Origin: Chitinophaga sp. MM2321
Lineage (GTDB): Bacteria; Bacteroidota; Bacteroidia; Chitinophagales; Chitinophagaceae
Assembly: GCF_964033635.1 (NCBI RefSeq)
Contig: NZ_OZ035533.1
Location: 806,001 to 870,000, forward strand
Reading direction: 5' to 3'
Length of the DNA: 64,000 nt
In this document: positions 27,422 through 37,152 of the stretch, piece after piece
Position numbering within the stretch: position 1 is the stretch's first letter
Layout of the letters: every line of letters begins with the position of its first letter
Position numbers and translations under genes: made by a program
The notes under the pieces: generated by a model
The model's database searches: none
Seen by the model: the letters and a program-made list of their open reading frames with translations, nothing else
Told to the model about the DNA's origin: nothing

Positions 27422-28386
27422 GCGCCGTCTTTAATATGTGCAATGATCTTGTCTGCATGATCCCTTGAGTTTTCAATGAACCACACATGTGTGTCCATAC
27501 CACCACAAACCACACCTGCCAGGTAAATATGCGGCATGTTGGTTTCCATGGTGATTGGATTGTATACCGGATGCTTTTTCGCATCATCGGATAGCCTGAT
27601 CCCTGCTTTTTCCAGCAGGCTGAAGTTGGGTTGATAACCCGTCATGGCAATGACAAAATCGTTGGGAATGGTAATGGTTCCTTCAGGGGTGTTAATATCT
27701 GTTTCCCGCTCCCGGATTGCTTTTACGGACGAGTGGAAGTATGCTTTGATGGAGCCTTCCTTGATCCTGTTCTCAATGTCTGGTTTTACCCAATATTTTA
27801 CGCGGGAGCCTATTTCTCCTTCCCGGATCACCATGGTGACCTGTGCCCCTTTGCGATAGGTTTCCAGCGCCGCATCCACGGCGGAATTATGGGCGCCTAT
27901 TACAAGTACCTGCTGGGTTGCATAGAAATGCGGGTCTTTGTAATAGTGCGTTACCTTGGGCAGGTTTTCTCCGGGGATATCCAGGAGGTTGGGGATATCA
28001 TAAAAGCCGGTGGCGATAACCACGTTACGGGTATGATAGACGCCTTTATCCGTGTTGATAATATATTCGCCGGCGTTAGGCGTAACGGTTTTTACTTCTT
28101 CAAACAGTTTTACGTGCATGTGATGGGAAGTGGCTACACGGCGGTAGTATTCCAGTGCTTCCGGCCGGGTAGGCTTGGGATTGATGGAAACAAAAGGCAC
28201 ACCGCCTATTTCCAGTCTTTCTGACGTGGAAAAGAAAGTCATGTACAGCGGATAGTTAAAGAGCGAGTTGACCAGGCATCCTTTTTCTATGATGATATAT
28301 TGCAGTCCTGCTTTTTTTGCAGCCAGCGCGCAGGCGAGGCCAATGGGGCCTCCACCAATTATCAATACATCGAAAGCAGCGTTCAT
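27418..28386 (-). CDS. YpdA-family pyridine nucleotide-disulfide oxidoreductase
   Basis: 322 residues. FAD motif IIGGGPIGLACALAAKKAG, NADPH motif VIGAHNSAVDAALE and C-terminal YLAGVVCGGMDTHVWFIEN, which marks the YpdA (bacillithiol-disulfide reductase) family. The redox-active Cys pair of thioredoxin reductases is absent, as in YpdA. Many Bacteroidota make bacillithiol, but no bsh gene is in this window. I use the ATG at 28386; the alternative at 28392 is TTG. Confidence 0.85.
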   Translation of the reverse strand: MNAAFDVLIIGGGPIGLACALAAKKAGLQYIIIEKGCLVNSLFNYPLYMTFFSTSERLEIGGVPFVSINPKPTRPEALEYYRRVATSHHMHVKLFEEVKTVTPNAGEYIINTDKGVYHTRNVVIATGFYDIPNLLDIPGENLPKVTHYYKDPHFYATQQVLVIGAHNSAVDAALETYRKGAQVTMVIREGEIGSRVKYWVKPDIENRIKEGSIKAYFHSSVKAIRERETDINTPEGTITIPNDFVIAMTGYQPNFSLLEKAGIRLSDDAKKHPVYNPITMETNMPHIYLAGVVCGGMDTHVWFIENSRDHADKIIAHIKDGA

Positions 28387-28398
28387 AAACAACTATTT

Positions 28399-29097
28399 TT
28401 ATACAGCAGCCATGAAGTCGAGAAGACGGAACATGGCCTGTTTGTTTTCTGTTAAAAGGTTCAGGTGTTGCCGGATCTTATCCGGGCTTTGAATAAAAGG
28501 TCCGCCGGTGCTGATGGTATCCGCGCCGTGATCCAGCATTTCCCGGAGAGTATCGGGGGTGAGCTCCATATGAAACTGTAGTCCGATGACACGGTCGCCG
28601 TAAATGTAGGCCTGGTTACTACAGGCAGCAGAAGCGGCAAAGCGGGTAACGCCGGGAGGAACATCAAAGGTATCGCCATGAAAATGAAAGGCATTGAGCC
28701 GGTGTGGTAATGCCTGTTCCAGGGGAGCTGCCAGGTGCTGGAAGGTAAAGTCTACAGGATACCAGCCGATTTCCTGCTGCGTATGTGGGTACACGTTAGC
28801 ACCCAGTGCATAGGCCAGCAGTTGTGCGCCGAGGCAGATGCCCAGTATTTTTTTATGTTGTGCCAGTGCTTCCCGGATGAGTGTTATTTCCGTTTCCATC
28901 CAGGGATACCTGTCTTGCTCATATACACCCATGCTGCCACCCATGATGATGAGCCAGTCAGCATTTGCCAGCTGTGTATGATCAGGATGATCTTCATACC
29001 AGCGGGTAGCACTGCTTGTATGTCCTTCCTGTTTTATCCAGTCGGCAATAGCAGCTAATCCTTCAAAAGGCACATGTTGGAAATAGTGAATGTGCAT
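28399..29097 (-). CDS. Class I glutamine amidotransferase-like protein
   Basis: 232 residues. Catalytic triad of the GATase1 fold: nucleophile Cys in GICLGAQLLAYALG, and His/Glu in GLQFHMELTPDTL. It is a stand-alone amidotransferase of the GMP synthase (GuaA N-domain)-like group. Members include gamma-glutamyl peptidases and unassigned proteins. It ends 12 bp before the YpdA-type gene on the same strand and could be cotranscribed. Confidence 0.82.
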   Translation of the reverse strand: MHIHYFQHVPFEGLAAIADWIKQEGHTSSATRWYEDHPDHTQLANADWLIIMGGSMGVYEQDRYPWMETEITLIREALAQHKKILGICLGAQLLAYALGANVYPHTQQEIGWYPVDFTFQHLAAPLEQALPHRLNAFHFHGDTFDVPPGVTRFAASAACSNQAYIYGDRVIGLQFHMELTPDTLREMLDHGADTISTGGPFIQSPDKIRQHLNLLTENKQAMFRLLDFMAAV

Positions 29098-29171
29098 GGT
29101 GTGAATGGTAAATGGTTATCCGAAGATACGTTGCATTCCTGAAGTATGATAAGCCATTTACGGGGGCGGTG

Positions 29172-30053
29172 TTATTTTAATTCACTTTTAACGACCCTGA
29201 AATATTCATATCCTTTCATGTTCCTGCTTTTCTCTTTAAAATATTCTTCCCTGTATTTATCTGCACCGCCATCGTAGAGAACTTTCATATTACGGTTATG
29301 CATAAACGCGGTGATATCGGTCGGATGAAGGCCATAGTCCCAGTTTTCGCCTGCACGGCGCAGGGTACGGTTTACCCGGGAGAAGCCGCGGAAGGCATGG
29401 GGTTTTTCCAGTACGGCTTTGTCTGCATAGGTAAAGATAACCTGTGTGCCCGGAGGAAAGCTCCCTATAAATTTGAAGATGCTTTCAGCTTCCCGTGCTT
29501 CCATATTGGTGGTGAGTCCTTCCCATAGGAACAATGTTTTAATCCCGTTGTGCAGCATAACGGAGGAGAATACATCTGCCAGCCGTTGCGTGTTCATGTC
29601 CAGCTTTATATAATCCACAAATTTGGCGGGTGAGTGAAGGATTTCGTGCAGCTTTTGTTTTTTGAAGTATTGGAGGCTGGGGTGATCTACTTCCACGAAG
29701 TTTACGGGCATGCCTATATTGAGGCGGTGGGCGCGGGTATCAAAAGTGGCGCTGAGGATGACGACCTGGTTGATACCATCTTCCCGTACGGCTTTGATGA
29801 TCATGTCATCAATCAGTTTTGTTCTGGCAACAGCAGCGGTGTGTGTGCCTGGCCATCGGAGCTGGATGTAAGCGGACAGGATCTTCCGGATAAAGGGTAG
29901 GGTGCAACCAGCGAGGAGGGTCCGGTGGTATTTTGAAAGGAATGCTGCGGCAAACGGATCATTGAATAAACGTTCTTCTTCCGGTTTGCTGGTTTCGATG
30001 GCACGGAACAAGGCCATATAAGTACCTGATTTAGTGGCGGGAGCCCTGCTCAT
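29172..30053 (-). CDS. SAM-dependent methyltransferase, leucine carboxyl methyltransferase-like
   Basis: 293 residues. RAPATKSGTYMALFRAIET and NDPFAAAFL at the start, then VVILSATFDTRAHRL (SAM loop; usually GAGLDTRAYRL) and FVEVDHPSLQYFKKQKL, as in the TIGR00027/PPM-type family that methylates small molecules or carboxylates in secondary metabolism. The usual GxGxD loop is altered to SATFD. An upstream ATG (30140) overlaps a -7 element, so the start is 30053. The substrate is unknown. Confidence 0.82.
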   Translation of the reverse strand: MSRAPATKSGTYMALFRAIETSKPEEERLFNDPFAAAFLSKYHRTLLAGCTLPFIRKILSAYIQLRWPGTHTAAVARTKLIDDMIIKAVREDGINQVVILSATFDTRAHRLNIGMPVNFVEVDHPSLQYFKKQKLHEILHSPAKFVDYIKLDMNTQRLADVFSSVMLHNGIKTLFLWEGLTTNMEAREAESIFKFIGSFPPGTQVIFTYADKAVLEKPHAFRGFSRVNRTLRRAGENWDYGLHPTDITAFMHNRNMKVLYDGGADKYREEYFKEKSRNMKGYEYFRVVKSELK

Positions 30054-30137
30054 AAAGTACAGATGGTTGAAATGGTTATTGCTATTCTCCTGGGGTAATG
30101 GCGGTCGTCTGTTGGTGCAATTAGCTAATTTGGCAAT

Positions 30138-30145
30138 CAAATATA
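30138..30145 (-). promoter_or_regulatory. -7 element of the methyltransferase gene
   Basis: TATATTTG on the minus strand fits TAnnTTTG, 85 bp before the start codon. Confidence 0.5.
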
Positions 30146-30184
30146 GGTATTCGACTGCATTTTGATCACGGGAAAATCACCCCC

Positions 30185-31006
30185 TTAGTCTACGGAGGTG
30201 ATGAATTTGTTGAATTTATAGCAGAAATCGTCTTTCAGGGATTTATCTATGCCGTTGAGGAATTGCATGGTAAAGTTGCGTTGCATTTTTTTGGATGTGC
30301 TGCCAGTCAGCTCCAGTGGCCGGGTGTGCAGGATACCGATCAGTGACTTGCCCTGGCAAACGAGTGCCAGCCGGTACATCGGACTGGGATCGTCAATACC
30401 GCTTTCGTAGTTGAAATACAGGGTATAAGGCTTCAGCGTTGTTTCTTCTTCCAGTTGAAAGTTATGGATGAAGGGCTGCATATCTTCAACACTGCGGCCT
30501 TTGTGTTGCCGGAGATAGTTTACCAGCGCCGTTTCCACAATGGTACCGGTGCGGATATTTTTCTTCTCCGTATAGCCGTTTATGGTAGCCCACATCTTTT
30601 TGCCATTGGTAGCTACAGATAGTTTCATATCACGTTCCAGCTGACCGGCGGCGACGCCATTGACTTTTATTTTGCGACCCTTGCTGAAAATGGGTTTGCT
30701 GTATTCTTCTTTGGTTATATCAATATCCAGGCTGACAGGATACCATCCTTTTTTCAGCGATGCACAATGAACGGGTACATAATCCAGCAGGGAAACCAGT
30801 GGATCGCCATCAGGATTATTGCGGATCACTGCGCCGGGAGTAACCCTTTCACCGATGATTGGTGGTGTAGCGGCAGGTTTTTTTGTAACAGTTTTTGGGG
30901 TGGTGGTGTTGCCTGTATCTTCTTCGATACCAAACCCGCTCTTTTTTCCTTTCTGGTTACAGGATACCAGTATTACAGCCAGTGCCAAATAAAATATCTT
31001 CTTCAT
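30185..31006 (-). CDS. Lipoprotein of unknown function
   Basis: 273 residues. A lipoprotein signal (MKKIFYLALAVILVSCN, Cys 16) precedes a Lys/Gly/Thr/Pro-rich linker (about 17-50) and a mixed globular domain. No domain recognised. Like the lipoprotein at 11995-12942, it has the pattern of a short signal, a basic stretch after the Cys, and a soluble domain facing the periplasm or cell surface. Confidence 0.72.
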   Translation of the reverse strand: MKKIFYLALAVILVSCNQKGKKSGFGIEEDTGNTTTPKTVTKKPAATPPIIGERVTPGAVIRNNPDGDPLVSLLDYVPVHCASLKKGWYPVSLDIDITKEEYSKPIFSKGRKIKVNGVAAGQLERDMKLSVATNGKKMWATINGYTEKKNIRTGTIVETALVNYLRQHKGRSVEDMQPFIHNFQLEEETTLKPYTLYFNYESGIDDPSPMYRLALVCQGKSLIGILHTRPLELTGSTSKKMQRNFTMQFLNGIDKSLKDDFCYKFNKFITSVD

Positions 31007-31088
31007 AAATCACATAAATAATTGTAACACAGGCTGTAAGTTATTGAAAATAACGAATTAAAGGCAGAGGATTATGATCGTACAGCGA

Positions 31089-31116
31089 TAAAAAAAGCAG
31101 GCGGTAAGCCTGCTTT
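31089..31116 (-). terminator. Terminator of the acidic-tail protein gene
   Basis: 9-bp stem (31094-31102 with 31108-31116) plus a run of seven T on the minus strand, 15 bp past the stop codon at 31131. Confidence 0.8.
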
Positions 31117-31130
31117 GTATGAATGATCAG

Positions 31131-31709
31131 TTATTTTTCTTTGTCTTCTCCGGTTTCTTCATCTTCCTCCCATTCACCTGTTTCTTCCCAATCTTCATCC
31201 TCTTCTTCCCAGTCTTCTTCTTCTTCAATAAGCAGACTCTGATCAGAACCGGGTTCTATCTTGTTAGCGCGCCAGTGGGCTATAATTTCATCTGCTTTTT
31301 TCTGAACGGGATCAAATGCTGCAATCCTGTTCTCTTCAAAAAAGACTTCCACATCGGGCATATCTTTCAAGGTATTGAAGCAGTCATTGAGCAGGGAAAT
31401 GTTTACGGGTGCATTGCGAAGGGCGCTGTAAGACAGCCGGATAGAGTCGAACGGACCGCTGTTATGAAATACTTCTTCCCCATTGATCATGGGGAAAAGC
31501 CATATCAGTACGTCGTCGCCTTCTTCTTCTCCATTCAGGATGCCAAAAAAATCGTCGAGTTGTTCAAAACCCAACGGGGCTAGTTGTTCAAATGCTTTGT
31601 TCCTGGGTGGAAATTTAGGATGCTCTTCTCCTGTGATCAAAAATAGTTCTCCGAACCTGGGCTTCTCTTTGGCCACAAACCTAAAGTCAATGAGGATATC
31701 GTTTTCCAT
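31131..31709 (-). CDS. Hypothetical protein with a very acidic C-terminal tail
   Basis: 192 residues, no signal peptide. Residues 1-150 are globular with no recognised domain (LFLITGEEHPKFPPRNKAFE; DDVLIWLFPMINGEEVFHN). The last 33 residues are almost wholly Glu/Asp with three Trp, built from DWEE-like repeats. The gene sits between the long inverted repeat copy B and its own terminator, and may be reached by read-through from nagB. Confidence 0.65.
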   Translation of the reverse strand: MENDILIDFRFVAKEKPRFGELFLITGEEHPKFPPRNKAFEQLAPLGFEQLDDFFGILNGEEEGDDVLIWLFPMINGEEVFHNSGPFDSIRLSYSALRNAPVNISLLNDCFNTLKDMPDVEVFFEENRIAAFDPVQKKADEIIAHWRANKIEPGSDQSLLIEEEEDWEEEDEDWEETGEWEEDEETGEDKEK

Positions 31710-31744
31710 TGATGGCTTTTTCTATTTTCAGCTGCAATGTAGAA

Positions 31745-31870
31745 AATATTTAGGGATTTTTTGATTTACGAATGTAGGAATTTGAAATGCAGCGGAGATA
31801 ACCATATATGCTTATATATCTGCTGTATTTCAAATTCCTACATTCGTAAATCAAAAAATCCCTAAATATT
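31745..31870. repeat. Long inverted repeat, copy B (52-bp arms)
   Basis: Left arm 31745-31796 and right arm 31819-31870 match in reverse complement at 50 of 52 positions; the two exceptions would be G-U pairs in plus-strand RNA. It begins 10 bp past the nagB stop codon (minus strand) and ends 35 bp before the next gene. The outer sequence is AATATTTAGGGATTT and the inner block carries AAATGCAGCG as in copy A. Confidence 0.88.
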
Positions 31871-31880
31871 AATTATTGGC

Positions 31881-33806
31881 TTACATAAAATGATAACGAA
31901 CAAACGCTTCCATCGCGGCATATTTCTGTAATCCCAGCTGGTCATACAGGTTAGCTGTGTTGGCGTTGCGGTCTTCTGCACGCTGCCAGAATTCGCGGAG
32001 ATCGGTACCCTGGAAAGGCACCACATCTTTTTGACTCTGGTGGATGAAGATACCCAGTCGTTTCTGCATTACCTGGTCGGGACTCATCGCCACGGCCATT
32101 TCGATTTCGTGGATATCCCATTCCTGCCATGCACCTTTGTACAGCCATACCCAGCAGTCTTTCATCCACTCTTCGTGTTTCAGTCTGTCGAGTGCAGCAA
32201 AGATCACGTCCAGGCATACTTTGTGGGTACCATGCGGATCGGCGAGGTCACCGGCGCAATAAATCTGTTGTGGTTTCAGTTTACGCAGCAGGTCTACCGT
32301 CAGTTGTATATCTTCTTCACCCATTGGTTTCTTTTCCACCAGACCGGTTTCATAGAAAGGGAGGTTCATGAAGTGTGCATTTTCTTCAGCAATGCCTACG
32401 TAACGGCAGGTAGCTTTAGCTTCGCAACGGCGGATCAGCCCTTTGATAGCGCGGATCTCGGAAGTATCTTTCTGACTTGGTTTTTTTACATTGATAAAAG
32501 CTCTGGCATCATCCAGGATCTGGGAGCTTTTGCTTCTGTCGATATCAAACATCCCTTCAAATCCTACGGCGAAGTCGATGAAACGCAGCAGGAATTCATC
32601 TGTAACAGCAATGTTACCGGATGTCTGGTAAGCTACGTGTACATCATGACCCTGCTCGTGCAGGCGGATGAAAGTACCACCCATGGAGATGATATCATCA
32701 TCAGGGTGTGGAGAAAAGATCAGCACGCGTTTTTTAGCGGGTTCGGAACGCTCAGGATGATTCGGCAACTGAGGACCGGGTTTGCCGCCAGGCCAGCCGG
32801 TGATGGTATCGCGGATGCTGTTGAATTCTTTGATATTGAGCTCGTAGGCAGAACCATATTGTACGATCAGGTCGTTCAACCCGTTTTCGTTATAGTCCTT
32901 GTCGGTGAGCATCAGGATAGGCTTGCCCAGTTTCAGTGCGAGGCTGGTTACCGCTTTGCGGATCAGACCAGGTGTCCATTCGCAGTCGCCGGTGAGCCAT
33001 GGTTCCTTGAAACGGGTCAGTTCGGCAGAAGCCTGTTCATCGATGATGAATTTGCAGTTAGGATGCTGTTGCAGCAGGGAAGCAGGCACCTGGTCGGTGC
33101 TGTGTCCTTCTACAGAGCGGCATACTATTTTGGCTTTGTGAGAACCCCAGGCCATCAGCAATACGCGTTTAGCCTTGAAGATGGTACTCAGTCCCATTGT
33201 GATCGCCAACCGCGGCACCTGACTCATATTCGGGAACTCGTATGCATTAGCCAGCCTGGTGCTGTTATCTAATGTAACGAGACGGGTATGTGAGTTGATG
33301 TTAGCACCTGGTTCGTTAAAACCAATGTGGCCGTTGTTGCCGATACCCAACACCTGGATGTCAATACCACCGGCAGCTTCAATGCGCTTGTCATACGCTG
33401 CACAGTATTGTTTGATCTGGTCTTTTGGAATCGTTCCGTCCGGGATAAAGTACTGTCCTTCGGGGATATCGATATGATTGAACAGGTGTTCTTTCATAAA
33501 GCGGTTATAGCTCTGTAAAGCATCCGGCTCTATCGGGTAGTACTCATCCAGGTTGAAGGTAATCACGTTTTTAAAACTCAGTCCTTCCTCTTTATGGAGG
33601 CGAACCAATTCGGCGTAGAGATATTTAGGAGTGGAACCTGTAGCCATTCCTAAAATGCATGGTTGATTGGCAGCCTGCCGTTCGCGTATCAGCGCGGCAA
33701 TTTCCTGGGCAATAGCCCTGGAAGCTTCTTTGGCAGAGGGATGGATATCCACAGCAATTTGTTCAAAGCTGTCAATCAATTCGATTTCCTGATGATTAAT
33801 CGTCAT
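31881..33806 (-). CDS. nagB: Glucosamine-6-phosphate deaminase fused to a PIG-L-type deacetylase domain
   Basis: 641 residues, cytoplasmic. Residues 1 to about 275 are NagB: GMATGSTPKYLY (phosphate binding), FNLDEYYPI (catalytic Asp) and LGIGNNGHIGFNEPG. It deaminates and isomerises GlcN-6-P to fructose-6-P. From about 355 a PIG-L/LmbE domain begins, with the zinc motif FSPHPDDDIISMGGTF. Its substrate may be GlcNAc-6-P or another acetylated sugar, which would make the fusion bifunctional; no nagA is in the window. The fused form is common in Bacteroidota. Last gene of the GlcNAc locus. Confidence 0.93.
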   Translation of the reverse strand: MTINHQEIELIDSFEQIAVDIHPSAKEASRAIAQEIAALIRERQAANQPCILGMATGSTPKYLYAELVRLHKEEGLSFKNVITFNLDEYYPIEPDALQSYNRFMKEHLFNHIDIPEGQYFIPDGTIPKDQIKQYCAAYDKRIEAAGGIDIQVLGIGNNGHIGFNEPGANINSHTRLVTLDNSTRLANAYEFPNMSQVPRLAITMGLSTIFKAKRVLLMAWGSHKAKIVCRSVEGHSTDQVPASLLQQHPNCKFIIDEQASAELTRFKEPWLTGDCEWTPGLIRKAVTSLALKLGKPILMLTDKDYNENGLNDLIVQYGSAYELNIKEFNSIRDTITGWPGGKPGPQLPNHPERSEPAKKRVLIFSPHPDDDIISMGGTFIRLHEQGHDVHVAYQTSGNIAVTDEFLLRFIDFAVGFEGMFDIDRSKSSQILDDARAFINVKKPSQKDTSEIRAIKGLIRRCEAKATCRYVGIAEENAHFMNLPFYETGLVEKKPMGEEDIQLTVDLLRKLKPQQIYCAGDLADPHGTHKVCLDVIFAALDRLKHEEWMKDCWVWLYKGAWQEWDIHEIEMAVAMSPDQVMQKRLGIFIHQSQKDVVPFQGTDLREFWQRAEDRNANTANLYDQLGLQKYAAMEAFVRYHFM

Positions 33807-33980
33807 TTGTAAACTTTTTTAATTAGATGCGGTTTAAAAACGAGCCGGAAAATTAAACAAAATACTGCTAATGTCTGCTAATATTTAGCCCGTATTTAAA
33901 ATATGGTGATTTTTTAATGTTGAAAAGAAGAAGGTAAATCATGCTTCAATTTTCATCTTTCAACATCAGAAAAACAGTGT

Positions 33981-36272
33981 CTATTCTATAATAAATTCAT
34001 CGGCAAACAACCATGCGCTATTGCCGGCGCCTTTGTCGCCTGCCGGGATTTTCCCGTTATTCTGCGCATTCATTTTTACATAACGGCCACGTACATTTTG
34101 CAGTTTACCACGTACCTGGATGATACCGTTTTGCGCAAATGATGTTTGTTTGTACACTTCTTTAAAGGTGTTGCCATCGTCAGAAACCGAGAAGGTAACC
34201 TGTTTTGGCGGATAGATCCAGTTGTTTTTGGCACTGAGGGTATTCATACCTACCAGCCGGATGTCCTGTATACTATCCAGGTCTACCACAGCTTCCATGT
34301 TGGTGCCGTTGTAACCAAACCACTGATTATCGTTGTGGCTCACGATGCCTTCAATACCATTTACCAGGGCGAAGGAGCTGCCCGGATCATAGCTTTTGTC
34401 CGGTGCTGCTGTCAACGCCACTTTTTTACCCAGTCCTTTATGGAACAGGAAATGCTGGTTGTATTCATTGCCAAAAGGCTTGTCGTTCAGGAATACCTGT
34501 GCACGGAGGGTACTGGTTTTTTCGATCTGTACCGGTGTGGTATAAGGCGTACCATTCGGAGCAGGCGCGGTGCTGTCTGTTGTGTAAAATATTTTACCAC
34601 CATCCAGTTTGCTGTCCAGTTTCACTTCTACGCCGCCTTTCCCGTTGTCTGCTACTTTCGCGGTTACTTCAAATACATGCTTGGCATAATTTACCTTTTT
34701 CAGGTCCAGCCGTTTTACATGTACTTTCAGCCTATCCAGGAAATTATCATAGTTACGTTTATCAGCCGGGGACCACAATACTTCTGCAAGTGCGGAAGCA
34801 CGGGGGTATACCATGTACTCGAGATAATCAGTGTTGTTGATGTATTCTGTCCATACGTTGGCCTGCGCACCTTTGATGTATTTAGCTTCGTCCTTGTTCA
34901 GCTCTGAAGGTATTGGCTCGTAGGCATATACTTTACTCACCGGAGTGAAGCCGCCAATGGCCAGTGGTTCATTGTGGCCCTGTGACTGGTAGTGATCAAA
35001 GTAGCAGAAGTTGCCCGGTGTCATGATCACATCGTGTTTTTGTTTAGCTGCTGCAATACCGCCATCAATGCCTCTCCAGCTCATGACGGTGGCGTTAGGC
35101 GCCAGTCCGCCTTCCAGGATCTCGTCCCAGCCAATGATCTGACGGCCTTTGCTGTTCAGGTATTTCTCCATGCGGTGAATGAAATAACTTTGCAGGGCAT
35201 GTGCATCTTTCAGTCCTTCCTGTTTCATACGTGCCTGGCATTTGGGACATTTTTCCCAACGCACTTTAGGGCATTCATCCCCACCGATGTGAATGTATTT
35301 ACCGGGGAATAATTCCAGTACTTCATCCAGTACATCCTGTAAAAACGTATATACGCTGTCGTTACCTGCGCAATATACATCATCGTATACACCCCAGCGG
35401 GTGCCTACTTCATATGGGCCACCGGTGCAGCCCAGGTATGGGTAAGCTGTGAGAGCTGCCAGTGAGTGACCCGGCATTTCTATTTCAGGGATAACGGTAA
35501 CAAAACGTTCCGTGGCATATTTTACCACTTCTTTCACCTGTTCCTGCGTATAGTAGCCACCGTAAGGTTTGCCATCATATTTGTTGTCGTCATAACGGCC
35601 TGCCATGGTTTCCCTGCGTTTGGAAGCCACTTCCTGCAGGCGGGGGTATTTCTTTATTTCAATCCGCCAGCCCTGGTCTTCCGTTAAATGCCAGTGAAAA
35701 GTATTCATCTTATGCATGGCCAGCAGATCAATATACTTCTTGATAAATTCTACCGGGAAAAAGTGACGGCCCACATCCAGGTGGAGACCACGGTATGCAA
35801 AGCGGGGTGCATCTGTAATGCTTACACCGGGAATATATATAGCGTTCGCCTTTTGTACGGGCAGCAGCTGGATCAGCGTCTGTATACCGTAGAAGGTGCC
35901 ACTGCCGCTGTTGCCATTGATCACAACGCCGCTGTTATCCACATTCAGCGTATAGCCTTCTGCGTTAGTAGTGTCATTACCGGTATGCAGCACGATGGCA
36001 TTTTTATCTCCAGCTTCTTTGATAGCCAGTTCATAACCGGTGAGTTCTTTCAGCCAGGTATTGAACAGGGAAGCGGTTTGTTTATCGGCTTCATTAGCGG
36101 CCACGATAATGGTTTGTTTATCCAGCAAAAAGGAATCTGCTTTTTCAGTTACGCTTGCCGGCATAGGAATAATGCTTACCTGGCCTTTCGGTGCGTTCGC
36201 ATGGTGGGAGTCAGTACAGCTCCACAGCCCGGCGGCAGCCAGTAGTAAACAGATATGGAATACTTTTTTCAT
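33981..36272 (-). CDS. GH20 beta-N-acetylhexosaminidase, lipoprotein, with CBM-type modules
   Basis: 763 residues. The lipoprotein signal ends at Cys in AAAGLWSCTD. A GH20b domain (about 30-150) precedes the catalytic TIM barrel with the Asp-Glu pair in HIGGDECPKVRW and WHLTEDQGWRIEIKKYP. A chitobiase C-terminal-like beta domain (YTTDSTAPAPNGTPY) and a discoidin-type domain (about 620-763) follow. It releases terminal beta-GlcNAc or GalNAc at the cell surface or in the periplasm. ATG 36272 is preferred to the GTG two codons earlier. The same two accessory modules occur in the GH29 gene at 47383. Confidence 0.92.
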   Translation of the reverse strand: MKKVFHICLLLAAAGLWSCTDSHHANAPKGQVSIIPMPASVTEKADSFLLDKQTIIVAANEADKQTASLFNTWLKELTGYELAIKEAGDKNAIVLHTGNDTTNAEGYTLNVDNSGVVINGNSGSGTFYGIQTLIQLLPVQKANAIYIPGVSITDAPRFAYRGLHLDVGRHFFPVEFIKKYIDLLAMHKMNTFHWHLTEDQGWRIEIKKYPRLQEVASKRRETMAGRYDDNKYDGKPYGGYYTQEQVKEVVKYATERFVTVIPEIEMPGHSLAALTAYPYLGCTGGPYEVGTRWGVYDDVYCAGNDSVYTFLQDVLDEVLELFPGKYIHIGGDECPKVRWEKCPKCQARMKQEGLKDAHALQSYFIHRMEKYLNSKGRQIIGWDEILEGGLAPNATVMSWRGIDGGIAAAKQKHDVIMTPGNFCYFDHYQSQGHNEPLAIGGFTPVSKVYAYEPIPSELNKDEAKYIKGAQANVWTEYINNTDYLEYMVYPRASALAEVLWSPADKRNYDNFLDRLKVHVKRLDLKKVNYAKHVFEVTAKVADNGKGGVEVKLDSKLDGGKIFYTTDSTAPAPNGTPYTTPVQIEKTSTLRAQVFLNDKPFGNEYNQHFLFHKGLGKKVALTAAPDKSYDPGSSFALVNGIEGIVSHNDNQWFGYNGTNMEAVVDLDSIQDIRLVGMNTLSAKNNWIYPPKQVTFSVSDDGNTFKEVYKQTSFAQNGIIQVRGKLQNVRGRYVKMNAQNNGKIPAGDKGAGNSAWLFADEFIIE

Positions 36273-36319
36273 TGACACGTTTTATTGATTGATAAATCAG
36301 TTTGATCTGTGATCTGTTT

Positions 36320-37087
36320 TTATTTTAACTCGAACTCACACAATACAGGTCTGTGATCGGAAGCCACAGCTTCTTCGATGATCCTGGTGGCGGTAATACT
36401 CCAGCGGTGCCTGGGATGGATCATGATATAGTCCAGTTTTACCCGGGGTGTATCAGCGGGGAAGGTAGGCCCCATCAACATCGTAGCATCAGTGAATACC
36501 TGTTTCAGGATGGTTATTTCTTTGGAAGAAGGAATCGCGTTGAAGTCACCGGCAAGGATGGTGGGTGTTTGTGTTTGCCTGAAATATTCCACCAGCGTGC
36601 CTGCTTCAGTGATCCGGTCTGTTGCATGCTCCTCTGCATCCAGGTGTGCGGTTGCAAACTGCATTAAACTGTCGCCCGGTAGTTTTACCATGATAATGCC
36701 TGCTGCTCTGGGTTCAATGCCTTTGCTGGTGGGCAGTGGCAGGGTGATACCGCTTGAAATGGGAAAGCGGGAAAGGATGCCGGTACCATAGCCGCCGCCA
36801 TCAAAATCCATGGCCTTTGCAAAGTAAGTATACATGCCCGTGAGTGCAGCCAGTTCTTTGAGCTGATCTGATTTCTTCGTGCGTTGCGTTACGCTGTCTA
36901 CTTCCTGTAATGCCACGAGATCGGGGTTGGTAGCCAGTATGACATTAGCAATTCCTTGCAGGTCAAGCTCTCCTTTCATGTTTTCACCGTGATGGATATT
37001 GTAAGTCAGCACCTTTATTTTTTGCATTTGCGCAAACAGTGAGAACCCGCTAAAACATACCACGGTAATGAGCAACATTCTTTTCAT
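36320..37087 (-). CDS. Secreted endonuclease/exonuclease/phosphatase-family protein
   Basis: 255 residues with a signal peptide (ending LFAQ). The EEP fold signatures are all present: VLTYNIHHGENMKG, LQEVDSVTQR (metal Glu), TAHLDAEEHATDR, AGDFNAIPSS and a closing SDHRPVLCEF (catalytic His). The fold includes nucleases, phosphoinositide phosphatases and sphingomyelinase-like phosphodiesterases. Placement in a glycan operon favours a phosphodiester-linked glycan or lipid substrate over DNA; this is inference. Confidence 0.83.
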   Translation of the reverse strand: MKRMLLITVVCFSGFSLFAQMQKIKVLTYNIHHGENMKGELDLQGIANVILATNPDLVALQEVDSVTQRTKKSDQLKELAALTGMYTYFAKAMDFDGGGYGTGILSRFPISSGITLPLPTSKGIEPRAAGIIMVKLPGDSLMQFATAHLDAEEHATDRITEAGTLVEYFRQTQTPTILAGDFNAIPSSKEITILKQVFTDATMLMGPTFPADTPRVKLDYIMIHPRHRWSITATRIIEEAVASDHRPVLCEFELK

Positions 37088-37102
37088 AGCATAAAATATT
37101 TA

Positions 37103-37146
37103 TGGATTGACGGATTTTCTGCTGTCGGTATTCAAATCCGTTAATC
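37103..37146. repeat. 14-bp inverted repeat between two phosphodiesterase genes
   Basis: GGATTGACGGATTT and AAATCCGTTAATCC pair along 14 positions with one wobble, 16-base loop, in the 65-bp gap between the nucleotide pyrophosphatase-type gene and the EEP gene. It could attenuate or protect the transcript. Confidence 0.5.
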
Positions 37147-37152
37147 CTCCTA

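Noticed and set aside
32031..33272. 413-codon plus-strand open frame opposite nagB
   Set aside because: It is antisense to the conserved NagB-PIG-L coding sequence, its translation resembles no protein family, and its codon use mirrors the opposite strand.
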